The notes under the pieces: model-generated | Seen by the model: the letters and a program-made list of their open reading frames with translations, nothing else | What the model was told of the DNA's origin: nothing | Database searches by the model: none | NCBI RefSeq assembly: GCF_002803155.1 | Contig: NZ_NNBP01000026.1 | Coordinates: 112,000-145,118 of the forward strand | Source of the DNA: Streptomyces sp. CB02959 | GTDB lineage: Bacteria > Actinomycetota > Actinomycetes > Streptomycetales > Streptomycetaceae | DNA: 33,119 nucleotides | Direction: 5' to 3' | Part shown: positions 1 through 7,418 of the stretch, piece after piece | Numbering within the stretch: position 1 is the first letter of the stretch | How the letters are laid out: each line of letters starts with the position of its first letter | Program-made: the position numbers and the translations under genes

Positions 1-55
1 CAGCCCACCCACCCCCTCCTCCCCTCCACTCCCCTAACCCCCCACCCCCCTCCCC

Positions 56-1387
56 TCACTCATACCTCCGCACCTCCCCCCTCCCCACAGCCGCGGCCAC
101 CGCGTCAGCCAGGGGGCCGATGTCCCGGGCGGTGAGGCCCGAGACCGTGATCCGGATGCCTTGCGGGGATCGCATGCGGAAGCGCGCGCCGGGGGCGACG
201 GCCCAGCCGGAGTGCACGAGGAGGGCGACTGCGCCGGTCTCGTCCGGGACGGGTACCCAGACGTTCATTCCGCTGCGGCCGCGCGAGGGGACTCCGCGTT
301 CTTCCAGGGCGTGTATGAGGGCGTCGCGCCGTTCGCCGTATGCGCCGGCGACGGTCTTGGGGTCGATCGCGGCCGTTCTCCAGAGGTGTGCGACCGCGTG
401 CTGGATCAGATGGCTGACCCAGCCGGGGCCGAGGCGTTGGCGGCCGCGGACCCGGTCGATGGTGACGGTGTCGCCGGTGAGTGCCGCGAGGCGCAGGTCG
501 GGTCCGTAGGCCTTGGCCGTGGAGCGGACGAGTACCCAGTGGTCGGTGACGCCGGAGAGCGGGTGCAGTGGGAGGTCGACTATGCCGTGGCCGTGGTCGT
601 CCTCGATGAGGAGCACTTGGGGGTGCCGGGCCAGGAGGGTACGGAGTTCGGCGGCTCGGGGTCCGCTGATGGCGGCTCCGGTGGGGTTCTGTGCGCGGTC
701 GGTGACGACGACCGCGCGGGCTCCGGCCGCGAGTGCTGCCGCCATGCGCTCGGGGATCGGGCCGTCGTCGTCCACGCCGACGGGTACGGGGCGGAGGCCG
801 AGGGCGGGGATGAGGTCCAGCAGGCTGCCCCAGCCGGGGTCCTCGACCGCGACGGCGTCTCCGGGGCGCAGGTGTGCCGCGAGGACGCGCTCTATGGCGT
901 CGAGTGATCCGCTGGCGACGGCGATGGGGCCTTCCGGCACGCCGTCGCGGGTGAAGGCCGCCCGGGCGAGTGCTTCGAGGTCGTCGTCGACGGCGGGCAT
1001 GCCGTAGAGGACGGGGCGGCGGGTGTTGCGTGCGGCGGCTTCGGCCAGGGCCTCTTCCAGGGAGGGGAGCAGGGCCGGGTCGGGGTTGCCGTCCGCGACG
1101 TTCCGTACGCCGGGCGGTGCCACCGTTCTCAGTGCTTCGCGTGAGGTGCTGGCGGGCCGGGGGCGGACGCGACTGCCGCGCCGGCCGGCCGTTTCGATCA
1201 CTCCGCGGTCGCGGAGCGTGCGGTATGCGGCTGCGACCGTATTGGGATTCACCTCCAGATAGACAGCCAACTCCCGTAGCGGGGGCAGGACTTCGCCTGG
1301 TTGGAGTTCGCCGGCACCGATGGCTCGCTCCACACTCGCGGCAATGTCCGATGCGCGCCGCCCTTCGATCCGATACTCTCCTAGCAC
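56..1387 (-). CDS. MocR-family regulator: GntR winged-helix HTH fused to a class I aminotransferase-like domain
   Basis: The 443-residue product has a GntR-type winged-helix HTH at about residues 5-75 (segments NPNTVAAAYRTLRDRGVIE and GRRGSRV) and then a fold-type I PLP domain to the C terminus. The domain carries DRAQNPTGA and STAKAYGPDLRLA, with the likely PLP lysine at residue 292. MocR proteins are transcription factors that sense pyridoxal phosphate or a related ligand through the aminotransferase fold. Known members commonly regulate vitamin B6 or amine metabolism. The gene diverges from two flavin split-barrel genes, its probable targets. The start is GTG at 1387; no Shine-Dalgarno is visible, but a good promoter would start transcription at the GTG itself, so the mRNA is probably leaderless. 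A free aminotransferase is unlikely given the intact HTH. The ligand and targets are inferred. Confidence 0.93.
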   Translation of the reverse strand: MLGEYRIEGRRASDIAASVERAIGAGELQPGEVLPPLRELAVYLEVNPNTVAAAYRTLRDRGVIETAGRRGSRVRPRPASTSREALRTVAPPGVRNVADGNPDPALLPSLEEALAEAAARNTRRPVLYGMPAVDDDLEALARAAFTRDGVPEGPIAVASGSLDAIERVLAAHLRPGDAVAVEDPGWGSLLDLIPALGLRPVPVGVDDDGPIPERMAAALAAGARAVVVTDRAQNPTGAAISGPRAAELRTLLARHPQVLLIEDDHGHGIVDLPLHPLSGVTDHWVLVRSTAKAYGPDLRLAALTGDTVTIDRVRGRQRLGPGWVSHLIQHAVAHLWRTAAIDPKTVAGAYGERRDALIHALEERGVPSRGRSGMNVWVPVPDETGAVALLVHSGWAVAPGARFRMRSPQGIRITVSGLTARDIGPLADAVAAAVGRGEVRRYE

Positions 1388-1394
1388 AAAATTG

Positions 1395-1423
1395 ATTATG
1401 TACTAGTGCAATGGAGATCGCAA
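1395..1423 (-). promoter_or_regulatory. Promoter of the mocR-like gene, predicted leaderless
   Basis: On the minus strand a -35 box TTGCGA (plus 1418-1423) is followed after exactly 17 bp by a -10 box CATAAT (plus 1395-1400). Seven bases later comes the GTG start codon at 1387. This geometry puts the transcription start on or next to the start codon. The -35 box lies over the start codon and Shine-Dalgarno region of the divergent split-barrel gene, so the two genes share a very tight control region. Confidence 0.6.
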
Positions 1424-2091
1424 TGGCTGAGGGTACGTCCTTTCCCGCGACGGAACGCACCACCCCCACCCGGTCCCGGGAGCGCGCCCACTATGACGAG
1501 GCGACCGTGCACGCGATCCTCGACGAGGGTTACGTCTGCCACCTCGGCTTCGTGCGCGACGGCGCCCCGGTCGTCCTGCCGACGCTCTACGGCCGGGTCG
1601 GCAACCGCCTCTACGTGCACGGTTCGACCGGTTCGCGCCCGCTGCGGATGGCCGGCGGGCAGAGCGCGGACCCGGGTCTGGCGGTCTGCGTCACGGTGAC
1701 CCACGTCGACGGCCTGGTCCTCGCCAGGTCCGCCTTCCACCACTCCATCAACTACCGCAGCGTCGTGGTCCACGGCACCGCCCACCAGGTCACCGACGAG
1801 GAGGAGAAGACGGCCGCCCTGGACGCCCTCGTCGACCACGTCCTGCCCGGCCGCGCCGCGGACTCCCGGCCCGCCAACTCCAAGGAGTTGGCCGCCACAG
1901 CCGTGCTCCGCCTCGATCTGCGCGAGGTCTCCGCGAAGATCCGCACCGGCGGTCCCAACGACGAGCCCGAGGACCTCGCCCTCCCGCACTGGAGCGGCGT
2001 GCTGCCCGTCTCTCCCGTGTACGGAGCTCCGCTGCCGGCCGACGACCTGGCCCCCGGCATCGCGGCGCCTGCCTACCTCTCCGCCCGCTGA
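1423..2091 (+). CDS. Pyridoxamine 5'-phosphate oxidase-family flavin-binding protein (NimA/COG3467-like)
   Basis: The product has 222 residues. The segments YVCHLGFVRDGAPVVLPTLYG and LYVHGSTGSRPLRM, then ARSAFHHSINYRSVVVHG, are typical of the FMN-binding split beta-barrel family annotated as pyridoxamine 5'-phosphate oxidase-like or nitroimidazole-resistance-like. These are small soluble flavoproteins, and the exact substrate is usually unknown. I chose ATG 1423 because GGAG at 1413-1416 sits six bases before it. An in-frame ATG at 1411 is possible but would place that GGAG inside the gene. The stop codon at 2089-2091 lies next to the Shine-Dalgarno of the following gene, indicating a two-gene operon. 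The divergent MocR regulator probably controls it. True PdxH activity is unlikely because this is a different subfamily. Confidence 0.88.
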   Translation: MAEGTSFPATERTTPTRSRERAHYDEATVHAILDEGYVCHLGFVRDGAPVVLPTLYGRVGNRLYVHGSTGSRPLRMAGGQSADPGLAVCVTVTHVDGLVLARSAFHHSINYRSVVVHGTAHQVTDEEEKTAALDALVDHVLPGRAADSRPANSKELAATAVLRLDLREVSAKIRTGGPNDEPEDLALPHWSGVLPVSPVYGAPLPADDLAPGIAAPAYLSAR

Positions 2092-2100
2092 GGAGCGCCG

Positions 2101-2769
2101 ATGCTCATCCACCCGTGGGACGCCCCCACCGACGACGCCGAATGGCAGGAGTGGCTGGCCGCCCACGACTTCGGGCAGCTCGCCGTCAACGGCTCCCCCG
2201 GTGACCCTCCGTGGGTGCAGCCGCTGCACTTCGCGTACGACCCCGCGCGCCGCGAGGCCGTCACACATCTCGCCCGCCCCAATCCCCTGTGGTCCGCGCT
2301 GGAGGACCGGCCGGCGGTCCTGCTGAGCGTGGTCGACGACTACACCTTCATCCCCGGCCCGTGGCAGGCGGACGAGGGCCAGCCGCCCGAGCACGGTGTC
2401 CCCACCAGTTTCTACGCCGCGGTGCAGCTCGTCTGTACGGCGCATGTGGTGGACGATCCGGAGGCCAAGGCCGAGTTGCTGCAGCGCCAGACGACGCACT
2501 TCCAGCCGGCCGGCGGCTCGGCCCCGATCGTGGCCGGTGCGGCCCCGTACGGGCGCCAACTGTCCGGTATCCGTGGGCTGCGCCTCGAAGTGCACGACGT
2601 ACGGGCCAAGTTCAAGTACGGCGGGAAGCGGGCCGAGACGGTCCAGCACCATATTTCGGAGCGGCTCGCGGAGCGGGGCGGCCCTGGTGACGCCGCGGCG
2701 CGCCGGCATCAGCAGCGCCGGCTGGCGGCCGGCGGCGGTTCCGCGTCGTCGACCAGCGGGCGGCGCTAG
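2101..2769 (+). CDS. FMN-binding negative transcriptional regulator (PaiB family)
   Basis: The 222-residue protein opens with MLIHPWDAPTDDAEWQEWL and contains FGQLAVNG...PWVQPLHFAYD, HLARPNPLWSAL, VVDDYTFIPG and PTSFYAAVQ. This is the recognisable layout of PaiB-like proteins, a second flavin split-barrel family. Bacillus PaiB is described as a negative regulator of sporulation and protease genes, but many family members may act as flavin enzymes, and no DNA-binding domain is visible. It begins nine bases after the stop of the preceding split-barrel gene, with GAGGAG overlapping that stop, so the two are co-transcribed. Two flavin split-barrel genes beside a MocR regulator suggest a small B6- or flavin-linked module; this is inference. 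Confidence 0.85.
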   Translation: MLIHPWDAPTDDAEWQEWLAAHDFGQLAVNGSPGDPPWVQPLHFAYDPARREAVTHLARPNPLWSALEDRPAVLLSVVDDYTFIPGPWQADEGQPPEHGVPTSFYAAVQLVCTAHVVDDPEAKAELLQRQTTHFQPAGGSAPIVAGAAPYGRQLSGIRGLRLEVHDVRAKFKYGGKRAETVQHHISERLAERGGPGDAAARRHQQRRLAAGGGSASSTSGRR

Positions 2770-2797
2770 GCGGCTCGGCCGGCGCCCGGTGAGCGGG

Positions 2798-2831
2798 GCA
2801 CCGGATGGACGGGGTTCGGTTCCTCCGGTGC
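2798..2831. terminator. Hairpin between convergent genes
   Basis: A perfect 8-bp inverted repeat, GCACCGGA (2798-2805) and TCCGGTGC (2824-2831), with an 18-base loop lies between the convergent PaiB-like gene and the flavoprotein gene. No U-tract follows, which is common for Streptomyces terminators. It could serve both strands. Confidence 0.4.
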
Positions 2832-2880
2832 GTTGCGCCGCTCGCGGCCGCGGGTCGGCGGCTCGCCCGGGGCCCGCGGG

Positions 2881-3897
2881 TCAGCGGCTCGTTGCCGCCG
2901 ACGCCCGGTGTTCCGCCACCGCCTGCTCGACCTCCTCCGTCACCAGGTCGAGGTTGAGGGCGAAGGCGGCGGCCGCCCCCATCCCGGCGGCCGTCACCAC
3001 CTGTGCCCGCGGATCGGCCACGTTCCCCGCGGCCCACACTCCGGGCACGCTGGTCCGGCCCGAGGGGTCGGTGCTCACCCAGCCGTCCTCGTTCCGGGCG
3101 CACCCCAGTGCGGTGAGCAGCGCGTCGTGCGGCACCATCCGCGGGGCGACGAAGACCGCGGTGCGCGGCACCACGCGTCCGTCGGCCAGTTCGACGCCGC
3201 GCAGCCGGTCGTCCTCGGTCGCCAGTCCGGTGACGGTGCCTTCGGCGATCCGCACGCCGCGTGCCGTCAGCCGCTCCCGTTCGTCGTCGGTCGGGTCCAG
3301 GGTGTGGGGGAAGAAGATGACATCGGGCGACCACTGCCGCAGCAGGAGGGCGTGGTGGACCGAGCCCGGGTGGCTGCCGAGCACGCCGAGTCGCTGGTCT
3401 CGGACCTCGTAGCCGTGGCAGTAGGGGCAGTGCAGGAGGTCTCGGCCCCATCGCTGTCGTAGGCCGGGGATGTCGGGGAGTTCGTCGTGCAGGCCGGTTG
3501 CCACCACGACGCGGCGGGCGTGGAGCTCGGGGCCGCTCGCGAGGCGCACGCCGAGAGTGGGCGTGATCTCGGCCACCTGGTCGGTGCGGAGTTCGGCTCC
3601 GTAGGTGGCCAGTTCGGCGCGGCCGGCCTCCAGGAGGGCTGCCGGTGGCATCCCGTCCCGGGAGAGGAAGCCGTGCATCCGGTCGGCCGGTGCGTTGCGG
3701 GGCGCTCCGCCGTCGATCACCGCCACGCGTCGGCGGGCGCGGGCCAGGACCAGGGCCGCGTTCAGTCCGGCGGCGCCGGCTCCGACGACCACGACGTCCC
3801 ATTCCGCGTCGCGGGCCGGGGTGCCGGTGTGGTGCGCGGGGGCTCCGTGCGCACGGTTCTCGGCCCCGCCGTGGGGGCCGTTGTTCGTTTCGCTCAT
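2881..3897 (-). CDS. Thioredoxin-reductase-like FAD-dependent oxidoreductase with a CPYCHGYE dithiol motif
   Basis: The product has 338 residues. An FAD-binding Rossmann motif DVVVVGAGAAGLNAALVLARA starts near residue 34. ATGLHDELPDIPG follows near 134. A redox pair C157/C160 sits in HCPYCHGYEV, and a second FAD-contact segment VPGVWAAGNVADPRAQVVTAA lies near the end. Classical thioredoxin reductase has a glycine-rich NADPH motif plus a HRRD motif in the middle domain. Here the corresponding stretch reads GVLGSHPGSVHHAL and no HRR motif is visible. The CPYCHGYE signature is shared with oxygen-using dithiol oxidases such as GliT, HlmI and DepH, so a thiol oxidase role is possible. I chose ATG 3897, eight bases after GGAGG; the in-frame GTG at 3906 lies inside that ribosome site. 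It diverges from an XRE-cupin regulator. Confidence 0.85.
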   Translation of the reverse strand: MSETNNGPHGGAENRAHGAPAHHTGTPARDAEWDVVVVGAGAAGLNAALVLARARRRVAVIDGGAPRNAPADRMHGFLSRDGMPPAALLEAGRAELATYGAELRTDQVAEITPTLGVRLASGPELHARRVVVATGLHDELPDIPGLRQRWGRDLLHCPYCHGYEVRDQRLGVLGSHPGSVHHALLLRQWSPDVIFFPHTLDPTDDERERLTARGVRIAEGTVTGLATEDDRLRGVELADGRVVPRTAVFVAPRMVPHDALLTALGCARNEDGWVSTDPSGRTSVPGVWAAGNVADPRAQVVTAAGMGAAAAFALNLDLVTEEVEQAVAEHRASAATSR

Positions 3898-3942
3898 CGC
3901 GATCACCTCCGTCCGCAGGCTGCGTGATCCGTCGCGTTCTCA

Positions 3943-3956
3943 GCAATCTTTGTTGC
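3943..3956. promoter_or_regulatory. Candidate operator of the XRE-cupin regulator
   Basis: GCAATCTTTGTTGC has inverted GCAA/TTGC ends six bases apart. It lies in the 82-bp gap between the divergent flavoprotein and XRE-cupin genes. Such short AT-rich dyads are typical XRE operator sites. The assignment rests on position and symmetry only. Confidence 0.4.
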
Positions 3957-3979
3957 CGGATCCGGGAACGGCGGGTGCA

Positions 3980-4612
3980 ATGGCGGGTGTGGAACACTCA
4001 GCCGCCATTTCCCATGCCCTCGCCGAGGTCGGTCCGCGTCTGAAGCGGCTGCGGACCGAGCGGGGGGTCACGTTGTCCGCGCTCGCCGAGGTCACCGGGA
4101 TCTCCAAGAGCACCCTGTCCCGTCTGGAGTCCGGGCAGCGCCGTCCGAGTCTGGAGTTGCTGCTCCCGATCGCGCAGGCCCATCAGGTCCCGCTGGACGA
4201 GTTGGTCGGGGCCCCTGAGGTCGGCGATCCGCGGGTCCGGTTGAAGCCGCGGTACCTGCACGGCGCCACGGTGCTGCCGCTGACCCGTCATCCGGGTCCG
4301 TTGCAGACCTTCAAGATGGTGATTCCGGCGACCCGGAGCACGCCTGACGTCTGTACGCACGAGGGGTACGAGTGGCTGTATGTGCTCGCCGGGCGGTTGC
4401 GGCTGGTGCTGGCCGACCGTGATCTGGTCATGGGGGCGGGCGAGGCGGCCGAGTTCGACACGCGGTTGCCGCACTGGTTCGGGAGTACGGGTGACGGCCC
4501 GGTGGAGGTGCTCAGTCTCTTCGGTCGGCAGGGTGAGCGCATGCATGTGCGGGCCAGGCCCCGGTCGCGTGCCGCCGACTCCGACGACGCCGACGACGTC
4601 GACGAGGGCTGA
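3980..4612 (+). CDS. XRE-family helix-turn-helix regulator with C-terminal cupin domain
   Basis: The 210-residue protein has an N-terminal XRE HTH (about residues 14-70: LKRLRTERGVTLSALAEVTGISKSTLSRLESGQRRPS split across the two helices). A cupin fold follows at about 115-190, with THEGYEWLYVLAG and a later LPHWFGS containing candidate metal-ligand His/Glu residues. The C-terminal tail is acidic (DSDDADDVDEG). XRE-cupin proteins sense small molecules such as amines or sulfur compounds and usually control a neighbouring enzyme. Here the divergent CPYC flavoprotein is the obvious target. The start ATG 3980 gives the normal family N terminus; its ribosome site is weak. The ligand is unknown. Confidence 0.92.
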   Translation: MAGVEHSAAISHALAEVGPRLKRLRTERGVTLSALAEVTGISKSTLSRLESGQRRPSLELLLPIAQAHQVPLDELVGAPEVGDPRVRLKPRYLHGATVLPLTRHPGPLQTFKMVIPATRSTPDVCTHEGYEWLYVLAGRLRLVLADRDLVMGAGEAAEFDTRLPHWFGSTGDGPVEVLSLFGRQGERMHVRARPRSRAADSDDADDVDEG

Positions 4613-4673
4613 GCGCTGAGCGCGGAATCCGCGCCCTGGCACGCCCGGTACACCTGTGGCCCCTGCTGCCCCG

Positions 4674-5309
4674 TTACGCCTGCGGTGGGTGCGCGTCGCG
4701 GGGTGGGGCCTGGAGGAAGCGCTGGAGGATGAGGCGCAGGACGGGGAGTTGTTCGGCGGGCCGGAACCCCGGTTCGGTGGCCGCGCTGGTGTAGAGCGAG
4801 CCGATCAGGGCCAGCACCCACGACGCGGCGTCGTGCGGATCGAGTGCGGGGTCGATCTGGCCGGCGGCCGCGGCCCTGGTGAGCAGGGTCGTGACGGCGG
4901 TGCGTTCCCGGGCGCTGGCCCCGCCGAGCAGGGCGTCGAGTTCCGGGTCGCGGTGGGCCTGTACGACGGCCTCCATGACCAGTGGTGGGGCCACGGGGTC
5001 CATCGCGTCGGCGGTGAGGAGGTCGACGACGTCCAGGAGGGCTCCCCAGGGGTCGTCGCTCGCCTGCGCACGGGCGAGTCGCTCGGCCCTGCTCTCCCCT
5101 TCTTCCCCGCCGTCGTCCTCGAAGATGGCGTGGAAGATGGCGCGCTTGTTGGGGAAGTAGTGGAAGAGGTTGCCGGAGCTCATACCGGCCGCCTTGCAGA
5201 TCTCCGCCGTGGTGGTGCGCTCGAAGCCCTTGGCGGCGAAGAGTTGGGCCGCGGTGTGCAGGATGTGCCGGCGCCGGGCCCGGTGCTTCGCCGGGTCGAT
5301 CTTCCTCAT
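4674..5309 (-). CDS. TetR-family transcriptional regulator
   Basis: The 211-residue protein has a standard TetR N-terminal HTH at about residues 8-60 (HILHTAAQLFAAKGFERTT, AEICKAAGMSSGNLFHYFPNK). A helical ligand-binding and dimerisation domain follows, of the type often labelled TetR_C in actinobacteria. ATG 5309 gives the expected MRKIDPAKH start; longer in-frame starts up to 5420 only add a low-complexity basic head. It diverges from the YqeB-like membrane protein gene. Both putative -10 boxes lie in the arms of a palindrome between the genes, so autorepression and repression of the membrane protein gene are likely. The inducer is unknown. It converges with the XRE-cupin gene. Confidence 0.92.
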   Translation of the reverse strand: MRKIDPAKHRARRRHILHTAAQLFAAKGFERTTTAEICKAAGMSSGNLFHYFPNKRAIFHAIFEDDGGEEGESRAERLARAQASDDPWGALLDVVDLLTADAMDPVAPPLVMEAVVQAHRDPELDALLGGASARERTAVTTLLTRAAAAGQIDPALDPHDAASWVLALIGSLYTSAATEPGFRPAEQLPVLRLILQRFLQAPPRDAHPPQA

Positions 5310-5415
5310 GCCGCTGCCGCCCTGCTTTCCGTGGCTGTGCGTCCGGTTGCTGCGCCCGGCGGTCCGCTGCCGGGGCCGGTGACGTCGCCGGAGTCGTGTC
5401 GATCCGGTCCGTTCG

Positions 5416-5451
5416 CGCAATAATAGACCGCGTACTCGGTTTATTATTGCG
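5416..5451. promoter_or_regulatory. Palindromic operator between tetR-like and yqeB-like genes
   Basis: CGCAATAATAGACCG (5416-5430) and CGGTTTATTATTGCG (5437-5451) form an inverted repeat with 14 of 15 positions paired and a six-base centre. A TATTAT -10-like box lies in each arm, one per direction (plus 5442-5447; minus, plus-strand 5420-5425). The AT-rich arms stand out in this GC-rich region. Size and position fit a TetR dimer or double-dimer operator that blocks both divergent promoters. Confidence 0.75.
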
Positions 5452-5491
5452 GACCACGCACGGTCCGCATTCCACCTGGGGGAGCCGCCAC

Positions 5492-6229
5492 ATGGACATC
5501 GAGAAGCCGCAGCCCACCGCGGGCCCCGACGGGCCTTCGGAGCCCCGACGGTTAGCCCCTCCCACGGTCCTCGCCGACTCGCCCGCGGTCGTGGCCGGCG
5601 TCTGTGTGCTGTTCGCGGCGGTCGGCGCCGGCCTCGGCTGGCTGGTGCGGCTGCTCGCGAAGTGGCTGGTGACGCTGGAGCACGCGCCCTGGCAGGGCCC
5701 GGCCAGGCTGTTGACCTCGATCCCGGAGCCCTGGCTGACGATCGGTGTGCTGGTCGTGGGTGCGGCGCTGGGGTTGGCGGTGGCGCTCTTCTGGCAGCAC
5801 GAGGAGCTCGCCGTCGACGTCGCCGACGACGAGGTGGTCCTCACCCGGCGGGCGAAGTCCCGGGCGTTGCCGCGCGAGGCGGTCCATCTGGCGTTCCGGG
5901 ACGGCAAGGAGCTGGTCCTGCTCGGCGCGGACACCGCCGAACTCGCGCGGGAGGAGTGCAGTCTGAAGGTCCAGCGCCTGGCCGAGGCGTTCCGCGCGCA
6001 CGGTTACGCCTGGGCGGACGGCGATCCGCACGAGGACGAGTTCCGGCGCTGGGTCCCCGACACCCCGGGGCTCCCGGTCGGCGCGAACGCCCTGTTCACC
6101 GCGCGCCAGCGGGCCCTCGGCAAGTCGGCGACGGCCGAGGACGCCCGCGAGCTCAGGGACGACCTGGCCCGGCTGGGCGTCGTCGTCCGGGACAAGGACA
6201 AGCGGCAGTTCTGGCGGCTGGTCCCGTAG
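5492..6229 (+). CDS. YqeB-like membrane protein with two transmembrane helices and a cytosolic domain
   Basis: The 245-residue protein has a Pro-rich N-terminal tail, two hydrophobic helices at about residues 30-56 (VLADSPAVVAGVCVLFAAVG...) and 80-105 (WLTIGVLVVGAALGLAVALFW), and a soluble C-terminal part. The soluble part contains VDVADDEVVLTRRAKSRALPREAV and HEDEFRRWVPDTPGLP. This pattern resembles the uncharacterised YqeB family found in Bacillus and Streptomyces, whose soluble region is thought to be PH-like. I chose ATG 5492 because GGGGGAG at 5478-5484 is seven bases upstream. Codon 21 is TTA (5552-5554), a rare leucine codon in Streptomyces that needs the bldA tRNA, so translation may be tied to development. 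Control by the divergent TetR is likely. The function is unknown. Confidence 0.8.
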   Translation: MDIEKPQPTAGPDGPSEPRRLAPPTVLADSPAVVAGVCVLFAAVGAGLGWLVRLLAKWLVTLEHAPWQGPARLLTSIPEPWLTIGVLVVGAALGLAVALFWQHEELAVDVADDEVVLTRRAKSRALPREAVHLAFRDGKELVLLGADTAELAREECSLKVQRLAEAFRAHGYAWADGDPHEDEFRRWVPDTPGLPVGANALFTARQRALGKSATAEDARELRDDLARLGVVVRDKDKRQFWRLVP

Positions 6230-6240
6230 GACCAGCCGCC
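6213..6240. terminator. Perfect 12-bp hairpin, bidirectional terminator
   Basis: GGCGGCTGGTCC (6213-6224) pairs perfectly with GGACCAGCCGCC (6229-6240) around the four-base loop CGTA. It spans the TAG stop of the YqeB-like gene and ends seven bases before the stop of the convergent EamA gene. Its symmetry suits termination from both sides. Confidence 0.7.
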
Positions 6241-6246
6241 GCGCGG

Positions 6247-7209
6247 CTACCCGAGTCGGCGACCGCGGCCGCGCGCCTCCGTCACCGCAAGTGCCGCGAC
6301 GGCCGTGAGCAGGACCGCGGTGCCGGCCGCCGTCGACGTGGTGAGGCGTTCACCGAGGAACAGCACCGCGATGGCCGCCGCCGAGACCGGCTCGATCAGG
6401 GAGACGACGGATGCGGTCGCGGCCCGTACGGCGGCCAGTCCGGCGAAGTAGAGGCCGTAGGCGAGGGCGGTGGGGATGGCGGCGATGTACACGAGGAGGA
6501 GCAGGCTGCGGCCCAGGTCGTGGAGGTGCGGCCAGAGGCCCTCGGCCGCGGCGAGCGGCAGCAGGCACAGTGCCCCGACCGCGAACGCGCTGATGGTCGA
6601 GGCGTAGGGGTCGCTGCCGCCGCCCCGGCCGAAGCGGCGGGTGGCGAGGGTCATCACGGCGCAGGCCGCGGCGGAGAGCAGGGCGTAGCCGACGCCGGCC
6701 GGGCGGACCGTGGTGGCGCCTTCGCCGCCGAGGACGAGGATGAGCAGACCGCTCAGCGCTCCGCCGACGGCCAGGACACCGCTGGCGCCGAGCCGTTCGC
6801 CCATGGTGAGGCGTGCCCCGATGGCGATGAGGACGGGGCCGGCTCCCATGGTGATGACGGTGCCGACGGCCAGGCCGGTGGCTTCGACGGAGGCGAAGTA
6901 GGCGGCCTGGAAGACGGCGAGGGCGATTCCGGTGACCGCGACCCGCGTGGCGCGGCGACGCGGCGTCTCGGTCGGGAGCGGGCCGGTCCCGGTGGCGCTG
7001 CCGGTGCGGTGCCGCCGCGCGGCGCGTACGGCGAGCAGGAGCAGCAGGCCGCCGAAGGTGCGCCAGAACGTGAGGGCGACGGGGCCGAGTCCGCTGCCCT
7101 GGTAGAGGAGGGCGGCGGCCGCGCCGGCGGTGCCCCAGGCGGTGGCGGCGAGGGAGACGTAGGCGAGTCCCCGGCCCACGGGCAGGGCGGGGTGGGGTGT
7201 GCTGTGCAT
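6247..7209 (-). CDS. EamA-family (DMT superfamily) transporter
   Basis: The 320-residue protein has about ten hydrophobic helices in two repeated EamA halves. The first begins GLAYVSLAATAWGTAGAAAALLYQ and the second near GVGYALLSAAACAVMTLATRR. The C terminus holds the typical SLIEPVSAAAIAVLFLGERL segment. Members export metabolites or amino acids across the cytoplasmic membrane; substrate cannot be read from sequence. I chose ATG 7209 for a normal family length, with GGAG ten bases upstream; an in-frame GTG at 7263 would add an 18-residue unrelated head. A second EamA gene lies upstream on the same strand, 209 bp away. It converges with the YqeB-like gene. Confidence 0.9.
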   Translation of the reverse strand: MHSTPHPALPVGRGLAYVSLAATAWGTAGAAAALLYQGSGLGPVALTFWRTFGGLLLLLAVRAARRHRTGSATGTGPLPTETPRRRATRVAVTGIALAVFQAAYFASVEATGLAVGTVITMGAGPVLIAIGARLTMGERLGASGVLAVGGALSGLLILVLGGEGATTVRPAGVGYALLSAAACAVMTLATRRFGRGGGSDPYASTISAFAVGALCLLPLAAAEGLWPHLHDLGRSLLLLVYIAAIPTALAYGLYFAGLAAVRAATASVVSLIEPVSAAAIAVLFLGERLTTSTAAGTAVLLTAVAALAVTEARGRGRRLG

Positions 7210-7418
7210 GGGAGGTGTGCTCCGGGAGATCCAGGACGGCGCGGTGCGCCGCACAGTGGTCACGTGGTCCCGTGTGCGGGCAGCGCCGACCGGCTCGGGG
7301 CTCCGCCCGGGCCGGGATTTCCTCGGAGGTCGCCGCCCGCTTTACGCGGCGGGAGGGGGCAGCACAGTCGAATGCATGATCGTCAGCCTATGCCGTGGGC
7401 GAGCCGGTCGACAAGGAG

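Noticed and set aside
4620..4634. GCGCGGA/TCCGCGC dyad between XRE-cupin and TetR genes
   Set aside because: The central spacer is one base, so only a short stem with a small loop can form; too weak to call a terminator.
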